From Marisa cornuarietis (Eukaryota; Mollusca; Gastropoda; Architaenioglossa; Ampullariidae), in assembly GCA_004794655.1 (NCBI GenBank), contig SMMW01000025.1, forward strand, positions 6,607,001 through 6,671,000: a stretch of 64,000 bases of DNA, read 5' to 3'. The position numbers and the translations under genes were made by a program. The notes beneath the pieces were generated by a model. It did no database searches, was not told the DNA's origin, and saw only the letters and a list, made by a program, of their open reading frames with translations. This document shows positions 53,330-64,000 of this stretch, piece by piece. Positions within the stretch are counted from its first letter, which is position 1. The number at the start of each line of letters is the position of its first letter.

Positions 53330-53584
53330 TTTTCCAAAAGGAAAAGAAAGGGCACCTTGGGAAATTGCATCAGCTTCCCGTAAAACGAGTTTCCTGTGTG
53401 TTGCAAGGGAGACAAACGTGTTCAGAAATGCCTAAACTTTAAGAGTTATCCATTTTTTTCGGCAAAAAAACGAGCGAGATGAGCCTAAAAAAATTAAACC
53501 AGTGCGACGTGTACGGTGCATAGTACATAATGGGCACCGCGGCGCCGCCGCTTAAATTTAACCGTCCCAGGGAGATAGGGTTAA

Positions 53585-56560
53585 ATTTGGGTGATAGCCT
53601 TCCTGTCTGGAATAAAGTACTACATTCCAGCAACCAACTCACATGTGATGTTTTGGTGTCAGGAGCTCCGCTGTCGGGCCAGAGACTTCCTTTTGGCTTT
53701 GATCTCTTGCCGTCATAGGGCCAGTTGCCGGGTCTGCTTCACTCCTTCTACTAGATGAAGTTACTTCTCTAGCTGTCGTTTCCGTAGCATAAAGGTTTTT
53801 ATGGGATAGGGTTGCTAGCCCTATGCCCAACCCTCCTCCTTTTTCATCCGGGCTTGGGACCGACAATGGCGGAGTTCTTCAGCAGAAAACATGCAAATGC
53901 CATCTTACAGTAGAAGCCCATAAATGAACGCCTACTCTATGTGAGGTTAAACTCCAAGTTCACAAAACTATCTATTGTAGTAGCCTACGCCCCCATTGAC
54001 AACGTTGACAAAGAGGAAAAAGACAAATTTTATGGTTCACTTCAAGTGGTTTTAGACGACATCCCCAAGCATGATGTGATGCTCCTCATGGGCGATTTTA
54101 ATGCAAGAGTAGGCAACAAAAACGAGAACAGAGAAAGAGTCAAGGGACGGCATGGAACTGGAGAATTGGAGAACAGTGGTGAGAGACTCATTAGTCTGTG
54201 TGAAGAGAACGATCTTATTATTGGTGATACGCTGTTTGCACACAAAACAATCCACAAACTAATCTGGACATCACCTGATGGAAGGACACAAAGCCAGATA
54301 GATCACATCATCATCAACAGCGAATGAAAGCACTGCCTGCAAGACGTGCAAGTCAAGCGAGGAGCAGACGTTGGCAGTGACCACCACCTATTGCAAAGCT
54401 GAAACTGAAGTTGAGAAAAGCAAAGATTGGACAGAAAAGAAACCAGCGTTTGGACATGGCCAAACTCAGAGACCCAGCAATCAAAAAGGCCTTCGGCATT
54501 GCACTGAAAAACAACTTCAGCATCCACCGAGATGAAGCAGCAATAACAATCGATACCTTTAACAAAGCCACAGTAAAAGGAGAAAAAGAAACCATTGGCT
54601 ACAGGACAAGCCCCAATAATGTATGGATATCTGTGTACACATGGAACTTGATAGAAGAAAGGAAAGAGATGAAGAGGAAGCTCCTGAACAAGAAGTCCCC
54701 CAGGCTGAAAGAGAGGAATGCAGCCCAATACAGGGAACTAGACAAACAGATCAAGTCCTCCTCAAGGAGAAACAGGCAACAATATATAGAACAGCTCGCA
54801 GCTGAAGCCAAGGCAGCAGCCGAACGGAAAGACATGAAGGCGACCTATCAGAACATAAGGAAGCTACAAGGTGACCAAAGGCACAACCAGGACCTTCCAG
54901 TTAAAAGAGCAGATGGCACACCCATCACTGAAGAGCGAGCCAAGCTGAAGAGATGGGGGGAACATTTTTAACAGATTCTTAATCAGCCAGATCCATCAGT
55001 GCTACCTGAAATCATCAAAGCAGAAGAAGACTTAGATATCAACACTGGTCCCATTGCACTACAAGAAATTAAGGAAGCCATTCACAAAACAAAGAATGGC
55101 AAGGCACCAGGAGGGGATGGTGTATGTGCTGAAATGCTGAAAGCAGAAGAAGAGACACCATGTATCCTACAAACAATCCTCCGGGAGATCTGAGACAGTG
55201 AAGAAATCCCTGCCAAGTAGAGAAAAGGTGTTATAGTCAAGATACCAAAGAAAGGAGACCTTGGTGACTGTAATAACTGGAGAGGTATATTGCTATCCCT
55301 CACCAGCAAAAGTTTTAGCCGTATAATCATCCAGGGCATTACAACAGTAGACTCCATACTCTGGCAAGAACAAGCTGGCTTCCGAAAAGGACGATCATGC
55401 ATCAAACATATCTTTGTGCTGCGACAGATCCTGGAACAATTGCAGGAGTGGAATAGTCCACTGTATATGGCCTTTATTGGCTTTGAGAAGGCATTTGACA
55501 GCCTACATCGTGCCTCTCTGTGGAAGATTCTATGTCACTATGGCATCCCAAGGAAACTGGTTAACATCATCAAGTCCTTATACAAAAATTTTGAATGCCA
55601 GGTGCATCCTCTCACCAATACTGTTCCCACTGGCCATTGATTGTCTCATGCGTCGAGTCACACAGGGAAGCCGACAGGGCCTACAGTGGACTCTAACCAC
55701 AGTCTTGGAGGATCTAGACTATGCCGACAATCTAGGACTGCTATCCCATAGGCACCAAGACCTTAAAGATAAGACCGAAAACCTTAGTAAGACTGCCAGC
55801 ATGATAGGACTCAGAGTCAACAAAAAAAAAAAAAAAAAACACACAAGTCCTAAGGAACAACAGGACAAACAATAACCCTATCACAATCAGCGAGAGTCCA
55901 CTAGTGGACGTAAAAGAATTTGTGTACCTAGGCAGCAAGGTGACAGCAGATGGTGACTGAACAGGAGGTCAACACCAGGATCAGCAAAGCCAACCAAGCT
56001 TTTGAAATGCTTAAGCCTATCTGCAGATCCACTGGCCTCAGCAACTATACAAAGATCAGGATCTTCAAGAGCAATGTCCTCAGTGTCCTCCTATATGGGT
56101 CAGAGTGCTGGAAGACCACAGCCTCCATCAAGAAAAAGCTAGAAGTATTTCAAACCAAGTTTCTATGGTGCATACAAAAGATCTTCTGGCCCAACACCAT
56201 CTCTAATGAAGAACTACGCAAGAAGGTGGGGATGTGCACCTTGGCAGAAGCGATCCAACTGCGGCACTGGCGATGGTTAGGTCATGTGTGCTGCATGCCT
56301 CCAGACAATCCCCAGAACAGCCCTGCGATGGACACCACAGGGAAAGAGGAACAGAGGGAGGCCCGAGGAGACGTGGAGGTGATCCATCGAAAAGGACCTC
56401 AAGAACAGAGGCCTATCACTCGAGACAGCCCCCAGAACAGCAGCAGACAGAATCAGATGGAGGTCCCTTGCTGTCGCCTCATGTGCCAGACGACACAAGG
56501 AGGACTGATTGAAACAGTCATATTGTTATTATTAATGTACTTTCACTCTTTCACTCACTC
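53585..56560 (+). mobile_element. LINE-B copy with inverted 5' end
   Basis: The first 280 bp (about 53594-53870) are LINE-B leader and endonuclease start in minus orientation (WLLECSTLFQTGRL). From about 53880 the element continues in plus orientation through endonuclease, linker, RT and C-terminus to about 56560, near a TTGTTATTATTAATGTAC end. Such a head inversion is what twin priming would leave. The left side directly abuts the piggyBac TTAA at 53581. Confidence 0.75.
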
Positions 56561-56621
56561 ACTCACTCGTCCCTTGGCCAGTACCTGTTGCTGGGAGAAC
56601 ATGGATAGACGGGGCAACTGA
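53941..56621 (+). pseudogene. LINE-B polyprotein (endonuclease and RT)
   Basis: Endonuclease: LSIVVAYAPIDNVDKEEKD, VMLLMGDFNARVGNKNEN, RTQSQIDHIIIN, with GDFN intact. Linker 54411-54971 contains ERNAAQYRELDKQI. RT: ALQEIKEAIHKTKNGKAPGG, then EQAGFRKGRSC, MAFIGFEKAFDSLHRASLW (catalytic D of the first motif changed to G), a deletion removing the GVKQGC block near 55605, LEDLDYADNLGLLSH (YADD changed to YADN), YGSECWKTTA, LRHWRWLGHVCCM. Both catalytic sites of RT are altered and there are at least five frame breaks. A poly-A run at 55822-55839 marks one of them. Confidence 0.82.
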
Positions 56622-56639
56622 CAGGGCCCGCCAGTATTG

Positions 56640-57600
56640 TCTATTTTGGGTGATAGTGAGTAGGTCCTGTATAGGATGACCAGTCCAATCTTTGACATTT
56701 ATATGCCCGTTCTTCCTCTATCCACCACGGCGTCGACTACTCTCCAAGGTGCCTTGAAGGACAGTCTTCAACAACAAGGTGTCATGCCAGGTCATGTGGC
56801 CAAAGAAGACCAGCTTATGTCATTTGACTGGTGGAAGCAGAAGTTCCTGATGTCCTATGAATGTGGCAGTGCTTGTTTTGTACAAAATTGTTGGTTCTTT
56901 GTTCTCTCTATAATAAGATTTTTTTTTTTGGTTACTGTGCAGCAAAACAATGGAACTCTCTCCCTTTCCATATCCGCCACCTTCCTACAATTGAATCCTT
57001 CAAATCTGCACTGAAAACGCACCTCTTCCTTGAGCATTACTCCTAACACAGTCCACACAATGCTCGTCCTTCTTACCCTCCCCCTTCTGCTCTTGCTAAT
57101 TTTCTACCCATCTTTCTCTGCAGAATCCCTATATTTTCTATGTTCTGTTACTTGGTGTCTTTTTGTGTTTTCCATCTTTGTTTTCTGTTTGTCGTCAGTA
57201 CTGTCGTTTATTCTAATGCCCCTCCTGTTCTATCCATTTAGTTCATGTCTCTTCCTTGTTTTTAAGCGCTAAGAGCATGCTCTCTATGAGTGTGAATATG
57301 CGCTATACAAATCTTCATTTATTATCTAGAGCAACCTTCTCAGGCACTTGTTCTTGAATGTCTGGATTCTACTTTCCCTTTCCACGAGCAGAGTCCACGT
57401 CATCTCTGTAGAGCAGGAGCTGCCGTCTTTGGAGAGGATGGCTCCCAAGTACTTCTGCTTACCTCTTCGAACTGTACCCAATTCATATAGACCTCTGCTT
57501 TGCCATTGATCATAACTTTGCTCTTTTTAGTGCTGGTCTCCATTCTATATGCATTCGAACTGTCTGTTGGTAAGGTTCTTTCACTGCACAACCACAAACA
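56640..57600 (-). mobile_element. LINE-C fragment (minus), split
   Basis: 56640-56905 and 57335-57600 are the reverse complement of the LINE-C C-terminal part at 11000-11670: NAYRMETSTKKSKVMINGKA at the high side, GHVTRHD/ILKGTLEGG equivalents at the low side. The two parts are separated by a 400-bp CR1/L2-type 3' end at 56930-57330. Confidence 0.75.
56930..57330 (+). mobile_element. CR1/L2-type LINE 3' end inside LINE-C
   Basis: Encodes the LINE C-terminus AAKQWNSLPFHIRHLPTIES, FKSALKTHLFLEHYS-stop, followed by about 270 bp of 3' UTR ending GCGCTATACAAATCTTCATT-TATTAT. The same protein end (QWNSLPHHIRHSAS) occurs in the element at 50.7 kb. LINE-C sequence is continuous across the insertion. 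Confidence 0.8.
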
Positions 57601-58554
57601 GAAAATTGTGCATGAGGAAAAAAAGGTTTTGTTACTATATACTCTGTCTCCTCTAGGAACTTTTTAGCTATGAACATATTTTAAAGACTACAAACAGTGG
57701 CTTTGCTATGCTTTTCATAGTGGCAGAGCATAGTTTTTGCGCACTTAATTACAAAAAGGCAGATTATGATGACTTGGATGACAGCAGTGCCAGGCAGGCT
57801 GGGATTGGACACATTGCAAAACACACCCAGGTGTAAATGACAGCTTGACTGAATAGAGCAGACTAATTTTTAAGTAGTTCATTCTGTATGGTCTGTGAAT
57901 GATTTTATAAATATCAAAACAAACCTTAGAGGGAAAAAGTTTCTCCACGCCTGCCTTTGACTGTAAACCACATACTTAAGCCATACAGTGGTCTTGTTTA
58001 ATCTGGTGTATCAGAATTCTTTTGAAGGGTGATTTTCATTTTTGGGTAAATCTGTTTTTGCTATATAGTTGGATTTGACTTCTAGCAGAGTTTTTGCAGC
58101 TGGGAAAGTTGATGTGAAGTGTGTAAAGAACAGAATGAATAGTAATTATGTATTTGAAAGACTTTCTATGCTAAGTTTCAAAAAGTATATTCTTTAAATG
58201 AATTTTCATTCCTTTCAGAGTATTCATTATAGAAATTTGCCATTTCACAGGATATAAAACTTATTAATGATTGTTTACAATAAAGTATTACGTTCTTTCT
58301 CTGGTTGGAGCGAGAACAAAGGGTAATCAGGGAGCTTATCTTGAATACTTATTACATTGCTTTGCTGAAAACATCTTTCTGCATGTTTTAAGTCTTTTTA
58401 ACATAGGATGGGTTATTGTCCTGTCACAAAAGTTGACATTAACAGAAATTAGAATATTCTTCACTAAAAGAATGCAAGATCGTACATTTCAAGACATAAA
58501 AGAAAATGTTACTTGACAGCGTTCACATTAACTTTTAAATTGTTTAATTTACAG
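57601..58554 (+). other. Intron sequence without recognised features
   Basis: AT-rich host intron running to the acceptor TTTAATTTACAG. A long minus-strand frame (57745-57948) and plus-strand frame (58271-58516) match nothing I recognise. Confidence 0.55.
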
Positions 58555-58705
58555 GAACTTCATTTACATCAAACACATCAGCAGCACAGTGCAGAGTGTC
58601 ACTTACCACAACAGCAAAAGTGTCACCTATGGCCGATTTGGATCCGCTGGGCAAAGCATATGTGGAGAAAAAATACTCAAAAAATTTTATTTCTTCTGCT
58701 ACAGG
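58555..58705 (+). CDS. Host gene, exon 5 in window: hinge
   Basis: The acceptor is TTTACAG and the donor GTAGGC. Phase 1 entry from 32352 completes a Gly codon, then TSFTSNTSAAQCRVSLTTTA, SPMADLDPLGKAYVEKKYSK, NFISSATG, leaving in phase 2. DLDPLGKAYVEKK is reminiscent of the D-x-LGK-x-L segment found in the middle of GGA hinges, which helps the family call. The Ser/Thr-rich start fits a phosphorylatable linker. The gamma-ear (GAE) domain expected at the GGA C-terminus is not found in the remaining window and should lie to the right. Confidence 0.68.
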
Positions 58706-59784
58706 GTAGGCTGAGCAAATTGTTCATATTTAGTAGGCTGGTTGTGTCTGTACTATCAAAGAGAATGACACTTTTTGAAAAACTCATTTGTTGCATGCAT
58801 TTCAGTATTGGTCTAATATTGATGTTTTACTTATTTACTTATTTTACTTTTATTTACTTTGTTGCAATATTGACCCAAGATTGTGAGTGAAAACTGGCCC
58901 ACGATCTATCCAGTATTGACCAAATGCTGCTCTTCCTTTCTTTTTTGTGATCTTTGTGACTTTCACCTGACATAGCCATTCATTACAACTTTATTAATCT
59001 ACAAGGGCAGTTACAGCTAAGCCTTGAGGGGAACCCCTACAAGTGAAAGCAATGTTTGAGAGAAGATCAGAGATAATTCTAGGCTGCGGCCTTGCGGGAT
59101 TCCCGCAAAATTTCGCTGAGGGGTGCATAGTCTGAAAGTCAGCGCGACCATGCGTCCTCAAAAATAACATGGCTGGCGCACTTTTGAACATGCGATGCTA
59201 TAATGACTGGAGAGTTTTCAAACTGACCAGTTGTTGTCCATCTGATGCAACCTTCTCCAAATTTTGTGCCAGGAAGTAAATTGTTGACGCGCCCACAGCG
59301 AAACATTTGGGACCGGATAGATCAAAGGGTATTGGAAGCAAGCGAGTTGAAAACGAAGTGAACGCGGCTGTCAACTCTGTTTGACTTTTCGTTCACGACC
59401 AGAACAGCAGAAGATGCCCTGGAAAGTAGAAATTGACAAGGACAGAAAGAAACAAACTCGTCAGAGTGTGTTGGAACTGAAAATGTAGACAACGAAATAG
59501 ACAAATTTAGACAGAGAAGGCACGTTAAAAAACCACACATCTAGAGAACTTGTCAGCATGAATGGCTGAAGAAATGGGCTTGACTAATGAACGAGGAGGA
59601 AGGCATGAGATGTAAAGTTGCCTAAAACAATAAGAATAACGTGTTTACAACCCCGAACAAGGACGCTGTAGAAACATTCAGACTTCCAACCACAGGCACT
59701 CTTTGGAGGCTGAAATTCTTCAGACAGATTTCAGCCAGGTGTCCTCATGACCTTATCGGAACTTATGCCGGTGGTATTATACAA
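58706..59784 (+). other. Intron sequence without recognised repeats
   Basis: No gene found. The part from 59000 to 59330 is less AT-rich (CTGCGGCCTTGCGGGATTCC) and might be a foreign insertion, but I recognise no family. Confidence 0.5.
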
Positions 59785-60316
59785 CACTTTTTTCTTATGC
59801 TTTTCTTGTTTCTCCCTCACTGGCCCTTTCACCTATACTCTTTTTCTAATCAACCATCTCCCCTGGCCTCTCTCTGGCTGGGTGACAAAGCTGGCCCAGC
59901 ACCTTTTTCTTATGCACTCCCCTTTTTCAAAACAACCATCTCCCTGTCACACTACTGTTTTTCTTTTCTATCTTTTGCCTATACTGGTCTTTCCATGCCA
60001 TCTTTTTCAATCATGCCTTTCTTTTAATGTAGCTCATTTCTCTGTGGCCTCCTTTAGGCCCCCTGCATTTGCCGTGCAGGGCGACCCGTGTCGGGGGAGG
60101 ATGGGATCCTGGAGGTTGAGGTCCCTGATGGGTAGAACCCATCATACTAACATACCTCTTTGGCCCAGACTTCTCCTAGATGGGAAGTGTGTATGGCCCA
60201 CACCAATCAAGCGGCTGGTCATGTATTGCCCTAGCTTTGCTTGAAGGCTGCGGCTGGGGTCAATCTAGTTTTCGCACTCTGTAGCCCTAAGTATATTCCT
60301 TATGTATCTCTGGTGT

Positions 60317-60757
60317 GAACCTGCTGGAAATGCCCTTAGTGGTACCGCTCGGTCACATCCCATTGTTGGACTCTGTGGTGGGTGGGGATCATAAGGAACA
60401 AAACCTCTTTTCTTTATATGGCACCAAAAAAAAAAAAAAAAAAATCTGGCAAAACGCATACATGAGGATGAGTCTTCGGACAGTGAGGATGAGGTGCGAG
60501 ACAGTGTGAAAGTATTGTTGAGGGGGCCTGGCCTCGTTTACTATGACCCTGCTGGAAAAGTGGTACCGCTCGGTCTCATCCCCATGTTGGACTACGTGGT
60601 GGGTGGGGAGCATAAGGAACGAAATTTATATTCTTTATTATGGCACCCCAAAAAAAACACAACTCGGAAAACGCATAAGAGAGGATGAGTCTTTGGACAG
60701 TGAGGATGAGATGCGAGATAGTGTGAGAGTGATTGTTGAGGGGGCCTGGCCCCGTTT
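60317..60757 (+). repeat. 228-bp tandem duplication around the LINE-A ORF1 start
   Basis: Unit 1 starts GAACCTGCTGGAAATGCC at 60317 and unit 2 GACCCTGCTGGAAAAGTG at 60545. Both run through GGTGGGTGGGGA, the ATGGCACC start, an A-tract and GACAGTGAGGATGAG to GGGGCCTGGCC. The units differ at many positions, so the duplication is old or reflects a jump between related templates. Confidence 0.85.
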
Positions 60758-62006
60758 TCTTCTGGTTGAGGGAGCAGAGCCGGCCCGGCCGCTCTCGTCC
60801 CTTTCCCCTTTCGTGATCGCAAAGGGCTTTAAAAATATATCAACAGGATTTACATCAATCAAACGGTTGCGTACTGGACAATTCCTCGTCCAGTACGCTA
60901 ACCAGAAGGCCTCAGAGGCCCTGCGCCGATGGGGCGGTAAGCAGTTTGTTGACCATTAAGGTTACAGCACATAGATCCCTCAACTCCTCCAGGGGGGTTA
61001 TTCGTTGTCCGGACCTTGCTGGGATGTCAGAGCTTGACATCAGGACTGAACTGGCATCCCAGGGGGTCACAGCCGTAAAAAGACTGAACCTAAGGAGGGA
61101 TGGGGAAAACTATTTCTACCAACACTCTCTTTCTGACCTTCTGCTTGCCCAAAATACCCGACTTCATTGAGGTTGGGTATTTGCAGGTAAAAGTCTCTTT
61201 ATTCATACCTTCTCCGTTGCGCTGCTTCACCTGTCAGCGTTATGGCCATGGGGCTAGTTTTTGCAACTCCCGAGCCCGCTGCTTTCGCTGCGGCAGGACT
61301 GGCCACGCTGCGGCTGATTGTTCTCAAAGCGCCATATGTGCAAATTGTGACAGTCCCATGTTGCTTCTTCAAAGGACTGCCTGAAGTGGAAGGAAGAGGC
61401 ACCCATCCAACGCGTACGCGGGGAATCTGGCATCTCCTACGCCGATGCTCGCCGTCGCGTAGTGGGTGGCCCCTCAGGAGCATCTCACACTGGAAACTCT
61501 ACTTCCTATGCGGCAGTCGTAACGAAAAGGCGGTCAGCCTCTATCTCTGTCCAGACGGACATGACATGGATCTCTTCTGAGGGGCCTGTCCCAGTCCATC
61601 AAACTATGCTTCCTCCTCCTCCTGCAAGCAGTGGTGGTTCCCAGTCATCACAAACAATGCAGACCACACAAGTGCCAACAACCAAACAAACCTCACCAAT
61701 CAGACCGACATGGCAACAAACACGAAACAAAATCTACAAAAGACAAAAACACTACATCACAGACAAATAAGAAAGACACAAGAAAAAACAAAATCACCAG
61801 ACAAACACACTCCACAACAACAAACATCTGGGGCCACCACAGTAGCAAATTCTGTCCCTGTGTCAAACCATTTTGCCTCTCTTGGCGATCAGGGAATAGA
61901 CGTGGACGAGCGACGTCTTGCATCGCCTTCTCCATCCCGCCGCCCCCTGCCCTCTCCTTCTCCTACTCCTTCTTCTGTGAGGCGCTCTGCGTCATACCCA
62001 CACAGA
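60640..62006 (+). pseudogene. LINE-A copy 5 ORF1
   Basis: MAP start at 60640. Frames: 60543-60959 (RIREDESLDSEDEMRDSVRV, FTSIKRLRTGQFLVQYANQK, ending FVDH-stop where a 4-base loss occurs), 60946-61170 (ELDIRTELASQGVTAVKRL), 61100-61384 (CFTCQRYGHGASFC, CFRCGRTGHAAADC; first knuckle CFNC is CFTC here), 61462-61770 (SVQTDMTWISSEGP), 61710-62009 (DQGIDVDERRLASPSPS, ending YPHR-stop). The Cys residues of the knuckles are retained. At least four frameshifts. Confidence 0.85.
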
Positions 62007-62012
62007 TAAATC

Positions 62013-64000
62013 ATGTCCACGATCCTTCAGTGGAACTGTTGAGGGATCCAAGCAAACTTTGAAGAACTTTGAGTCTTAGCATCTCGTCTCTCTCTTGAGA
62101 TCATAGCTCTTCAAGAGACTCTTCTACTACCTTCTACCCCTTTTACCTTCAAAGGCTTCCTCCATCGGCTCGGATCTCCCGACAAGACATTGAGGGTCAT
62201 CTGACCCAACTTCCTCCTCCCATCCTTCTTTTGGGGGACTTCAACGGACACCATCCCCTGTGGGGAGGGGCATCGGGTGACACCAGGGGGGAGTTGTTAG
62301 AATCCATTTTTATGGAAAGGGATCTATGCCTTCTAAACGACAGCTCAAACACCTTTTGCCGTCCTTCCTGTGGCACTGTCTCTGCTGTGGATCTGTCGGT
62401 CGTCAGCCCCACACTACTACTCGATTTGAACTGGAGGAAGGTACTTTCCGCGAGAGCGGGTGGAACCTGTCTAGAGCAGACTGGCCTGCTTTTCCTCCCT
62501 CGTGGAGAGAGGCAGTCGTGGTGCCTATCCCAAAACTGGGAAAGGATCCTTCTGATCCCAACTCTTACCGGCCCATTGCTCTCACTAGTTGTCTATGCAA
62601 AACCTTAGAACGAATGGTGAATGCCCGGCTCACCTGGCAATTGGAATCTGCAGTGTGGCTTTAGACAATACCGCAGTACTCTAGACCATCTGGTCCATTT
62701 TCAAACTTTTGTTAGGGATGCGTTTGTCAACAAGGAACACGTCTTAGGAGTCTTCTTTGACTTGGAGAAGGTGTACGACACTACCTTGAAGCAAAGTATT
62801 CTGTTAGACCTTCACGCCCTTGGCTTCCGAGGTCGTATGCCTCTCTTCATTAAGAACTTTCTCTCTCAACGGCTTTTTCAAGTTCGTGTGGGATCTGTCC
62901 TTTCTGATCCTCAGGAACAGGAAATGGGCGTCCTGCAGGGCAGCATACTATCACCTACCCTTTTTAACATCAAAATAGATTCCATCTTAAAATCTGTCTG
63001 TCCAGGTTTGGCGGCTTCGCTGTATGTAGATGATTTTTCTCTCTGCATCCAAGGCCGATCCCTACCGTGTCTCGAACGCCGGCTTCAGCTGTGCGTAAAT
63101 AGTGTACAGAAGTGGGTGACAGAAAATGGCTTTAAATTTTCTTCTACGAAGTCAGTATGCATCCACTTTTGTAAACTACGAGGCATGTTTCCAAACTCAT
63201 CTATCTCTGTCAACGGCACGGTACTCATAGTGGTCCAGGAAGTAAAATTTCTTGGGGTCATCTTTGACCGAAAGCTTTCCTTCCTTCCTCATATCAAATC
63301 TTTATGCCTGTCATGTCAGAAAGCCTTGGACATTCTTCGAGTAGTTGGCCATGTTAGCTGGGGGGCAGACCACACGGTCCTGCTTCGCCTGTATCGTGCC
63401 CTGGTCCGCTCCAAGCTAGACTATGGATCCATCATCTATGGCTCTGCTCGAGAGTCCTATCTCAAAATTCTTGATCCTATTCACCATCAAGGGCTCCGCA
63501 TCTGTTTGGGTGCCTTCCGCACCACTCCTGTACAAAGTTTTTATGCAGAAGCTGGTGAGCCTCCACTTTCTCTCCGTCGTCTGAAACTCATGCTGTCCTA
63601 TGTCTGTCGCTTAAAAGCTCATCCTGGAAACCCTGCCTACCATGCTGTTTTCGGACCTCAGCGTGCTGCCCTGTATGCCATTCGTACCAAGGAGCTAAAA
63701 CCAGTATCACTCCGTGTTGAACCTCACTTGCAAGCAGCCAGAGTAGATATACAGCAGGTAGAGACTCTCCCTCTCTTACCAGCTCCTCCTTGGACTCTTC
63801 CTGTTCCAGAGATCCGTCTTGATCTTTGCGCTTTCAAGAAAGGAGACACCTGTGATCTCATCTTTCTTTAGCGTTTTCAAGAACTGCTTTCTGACTATCC
63901 CGGTTTCTGTTCTGTCTTTACAGATGGCTCCAAAGTCCCAAACGGTGGCCCTGTGGCTGCGGCAGCAGTCCCGTCCTGCCAACCGCAACAGGCCTCTTCT
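62013..64000 (+). pseudogene. LINE-A copy 5 ORF2, partial
   Basis: MSTILQWNC is followed by TGA in place of Arg (NC-stop-GI). The endonuclease retains LLLGDFNGHHPLWGG, but the CGSDHFPI region is deleted. RT: AVVVPIPKLGKDPSDPNSYR, then the frame 62621-63871 with GVFFDLEKVYDTTLKQ, GVLQGSILSPTLFN (P changed to L), catalytic YVDD (ASLYVDDFSL), SKLDYGSIIYGSARESYL. A TAG at 63869-63871 replaces Gln before the RNase H domain, which continues as FCSVFTDGSKVPNGGPV to the window edge. Confidence 0.87.

Larger units (their letters stand above)
48966..53580 (-). mobile_element. piggyBac relic split by a CR1/L2 LINE
   Basis: On the minus strand the 5' end TTAA-CCCTATCTCCCTGGGACGG lies at 53584-53562. Transposase N-terminus (53329-52920), middle (about 52850-52530) and C-terminus (50482-49839) follow in order. 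Between middle and C-terminus lies a 2-kb CR1/L2-type LINE (50483-52512). Subtracting it leaves about 2.6 kb, a normal piggyBac length. The 3' end is probably at about 48985, but its TTAA is decayed (GTTATA). The 49140-49838 stretch is unexplained non-coding sequence. Confidence 0.75.
59785..64000 (+). mobile_element. LINE-A copy 5, truncated by the window end
   Basis: Starts within the 5' UTR (CTTGTTTCTCCCTCACTGGC), lacking the first 80 bp or so and containing a partly repeated UTR. ORF1 remnants lie from 60640 and ORF2 from 62013, with RNase H running off the end. Features: a 228-bp tandem duplication at the ORF1 start, a deletion within the endonuclease (about 62157) and a second joining endonuclease to RT (about 62494). 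Confidence 0.88.

Overview
This is animal nuclear DNA, very rich in transposons. The intron-containing host gene, AATAAA-type signals, degraded LINEs, and ubiquitous modules ending in a GCGTTAAACAC-(AAAC)n-like tail point to a lophotrochozoan, most likely a gastropod mollusc. That identification is an inference; no rRNA or mitochondrial marker is present. There are no bacterial operons, CRISPR arrays or rRNA genes.

The window appears to lie inside one host gene on the + strand. Five short exons (2133-2240, 13029-13142, 13875-13936, 32151-32352, 58555-58705) have consensus splice sites and join without breaking frame at all four introns. The encoded protein resembles the end of the GAT domain and the flexible hinge of a GGA/TOM1-type clathrin adaptor, GGA being the best fit. 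The introns are about 10.8, 0.7, 18.2 and 26.2 kb, and three of them are packed with mobile elements.

Mobile elements by family. LINE-A: gag/zinc-knuckle ORF1 plus endonuclease-RT-RNase H ORF2 (I-group type), with large copies at 5.7-9.2, 18.4-24.2, 37.7-44.4 and 59.8-64.0 kb and many fragments. LINE-B: RTE-like endonuclease plus RT, at 16.2-18.4(-), 24.2-26.2(+), 36.5-37.7(-), 44.4-44.9(-) and 53.6-56.6 kb. LINE-C: RTE/Proto2-like RT, at 10.2-11.7, 15.0-15.8 and 56.6-57.6 kb. There are also a CR1/L2-type LINE (50.5-52.5 kb), Rex1-like fragments, a tRNA-derived SINE, a solo LTR with target duplication, a hAT transposon with an 8-bp target duplication, several piggyBac relics (two bounded by TTAA), a P-element/THAP relic, and a fragment of a transposase-like family I cannot name with certainty.

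The elements are nested. The clearest tower is LINE-A' (34.7 kb) into which LINE-B inserted, into which LINE-A copy 4 inserted, into which an LTR element inserted and collapsed to a solo LTR. The hAT element sits inside a LINE-A RT gene. Every sizeable transposon ORF carries a stop, frameshift or deletion, so nothing here looks autonomous. One LINE-B copy keeps a 407-codon open RT segment.
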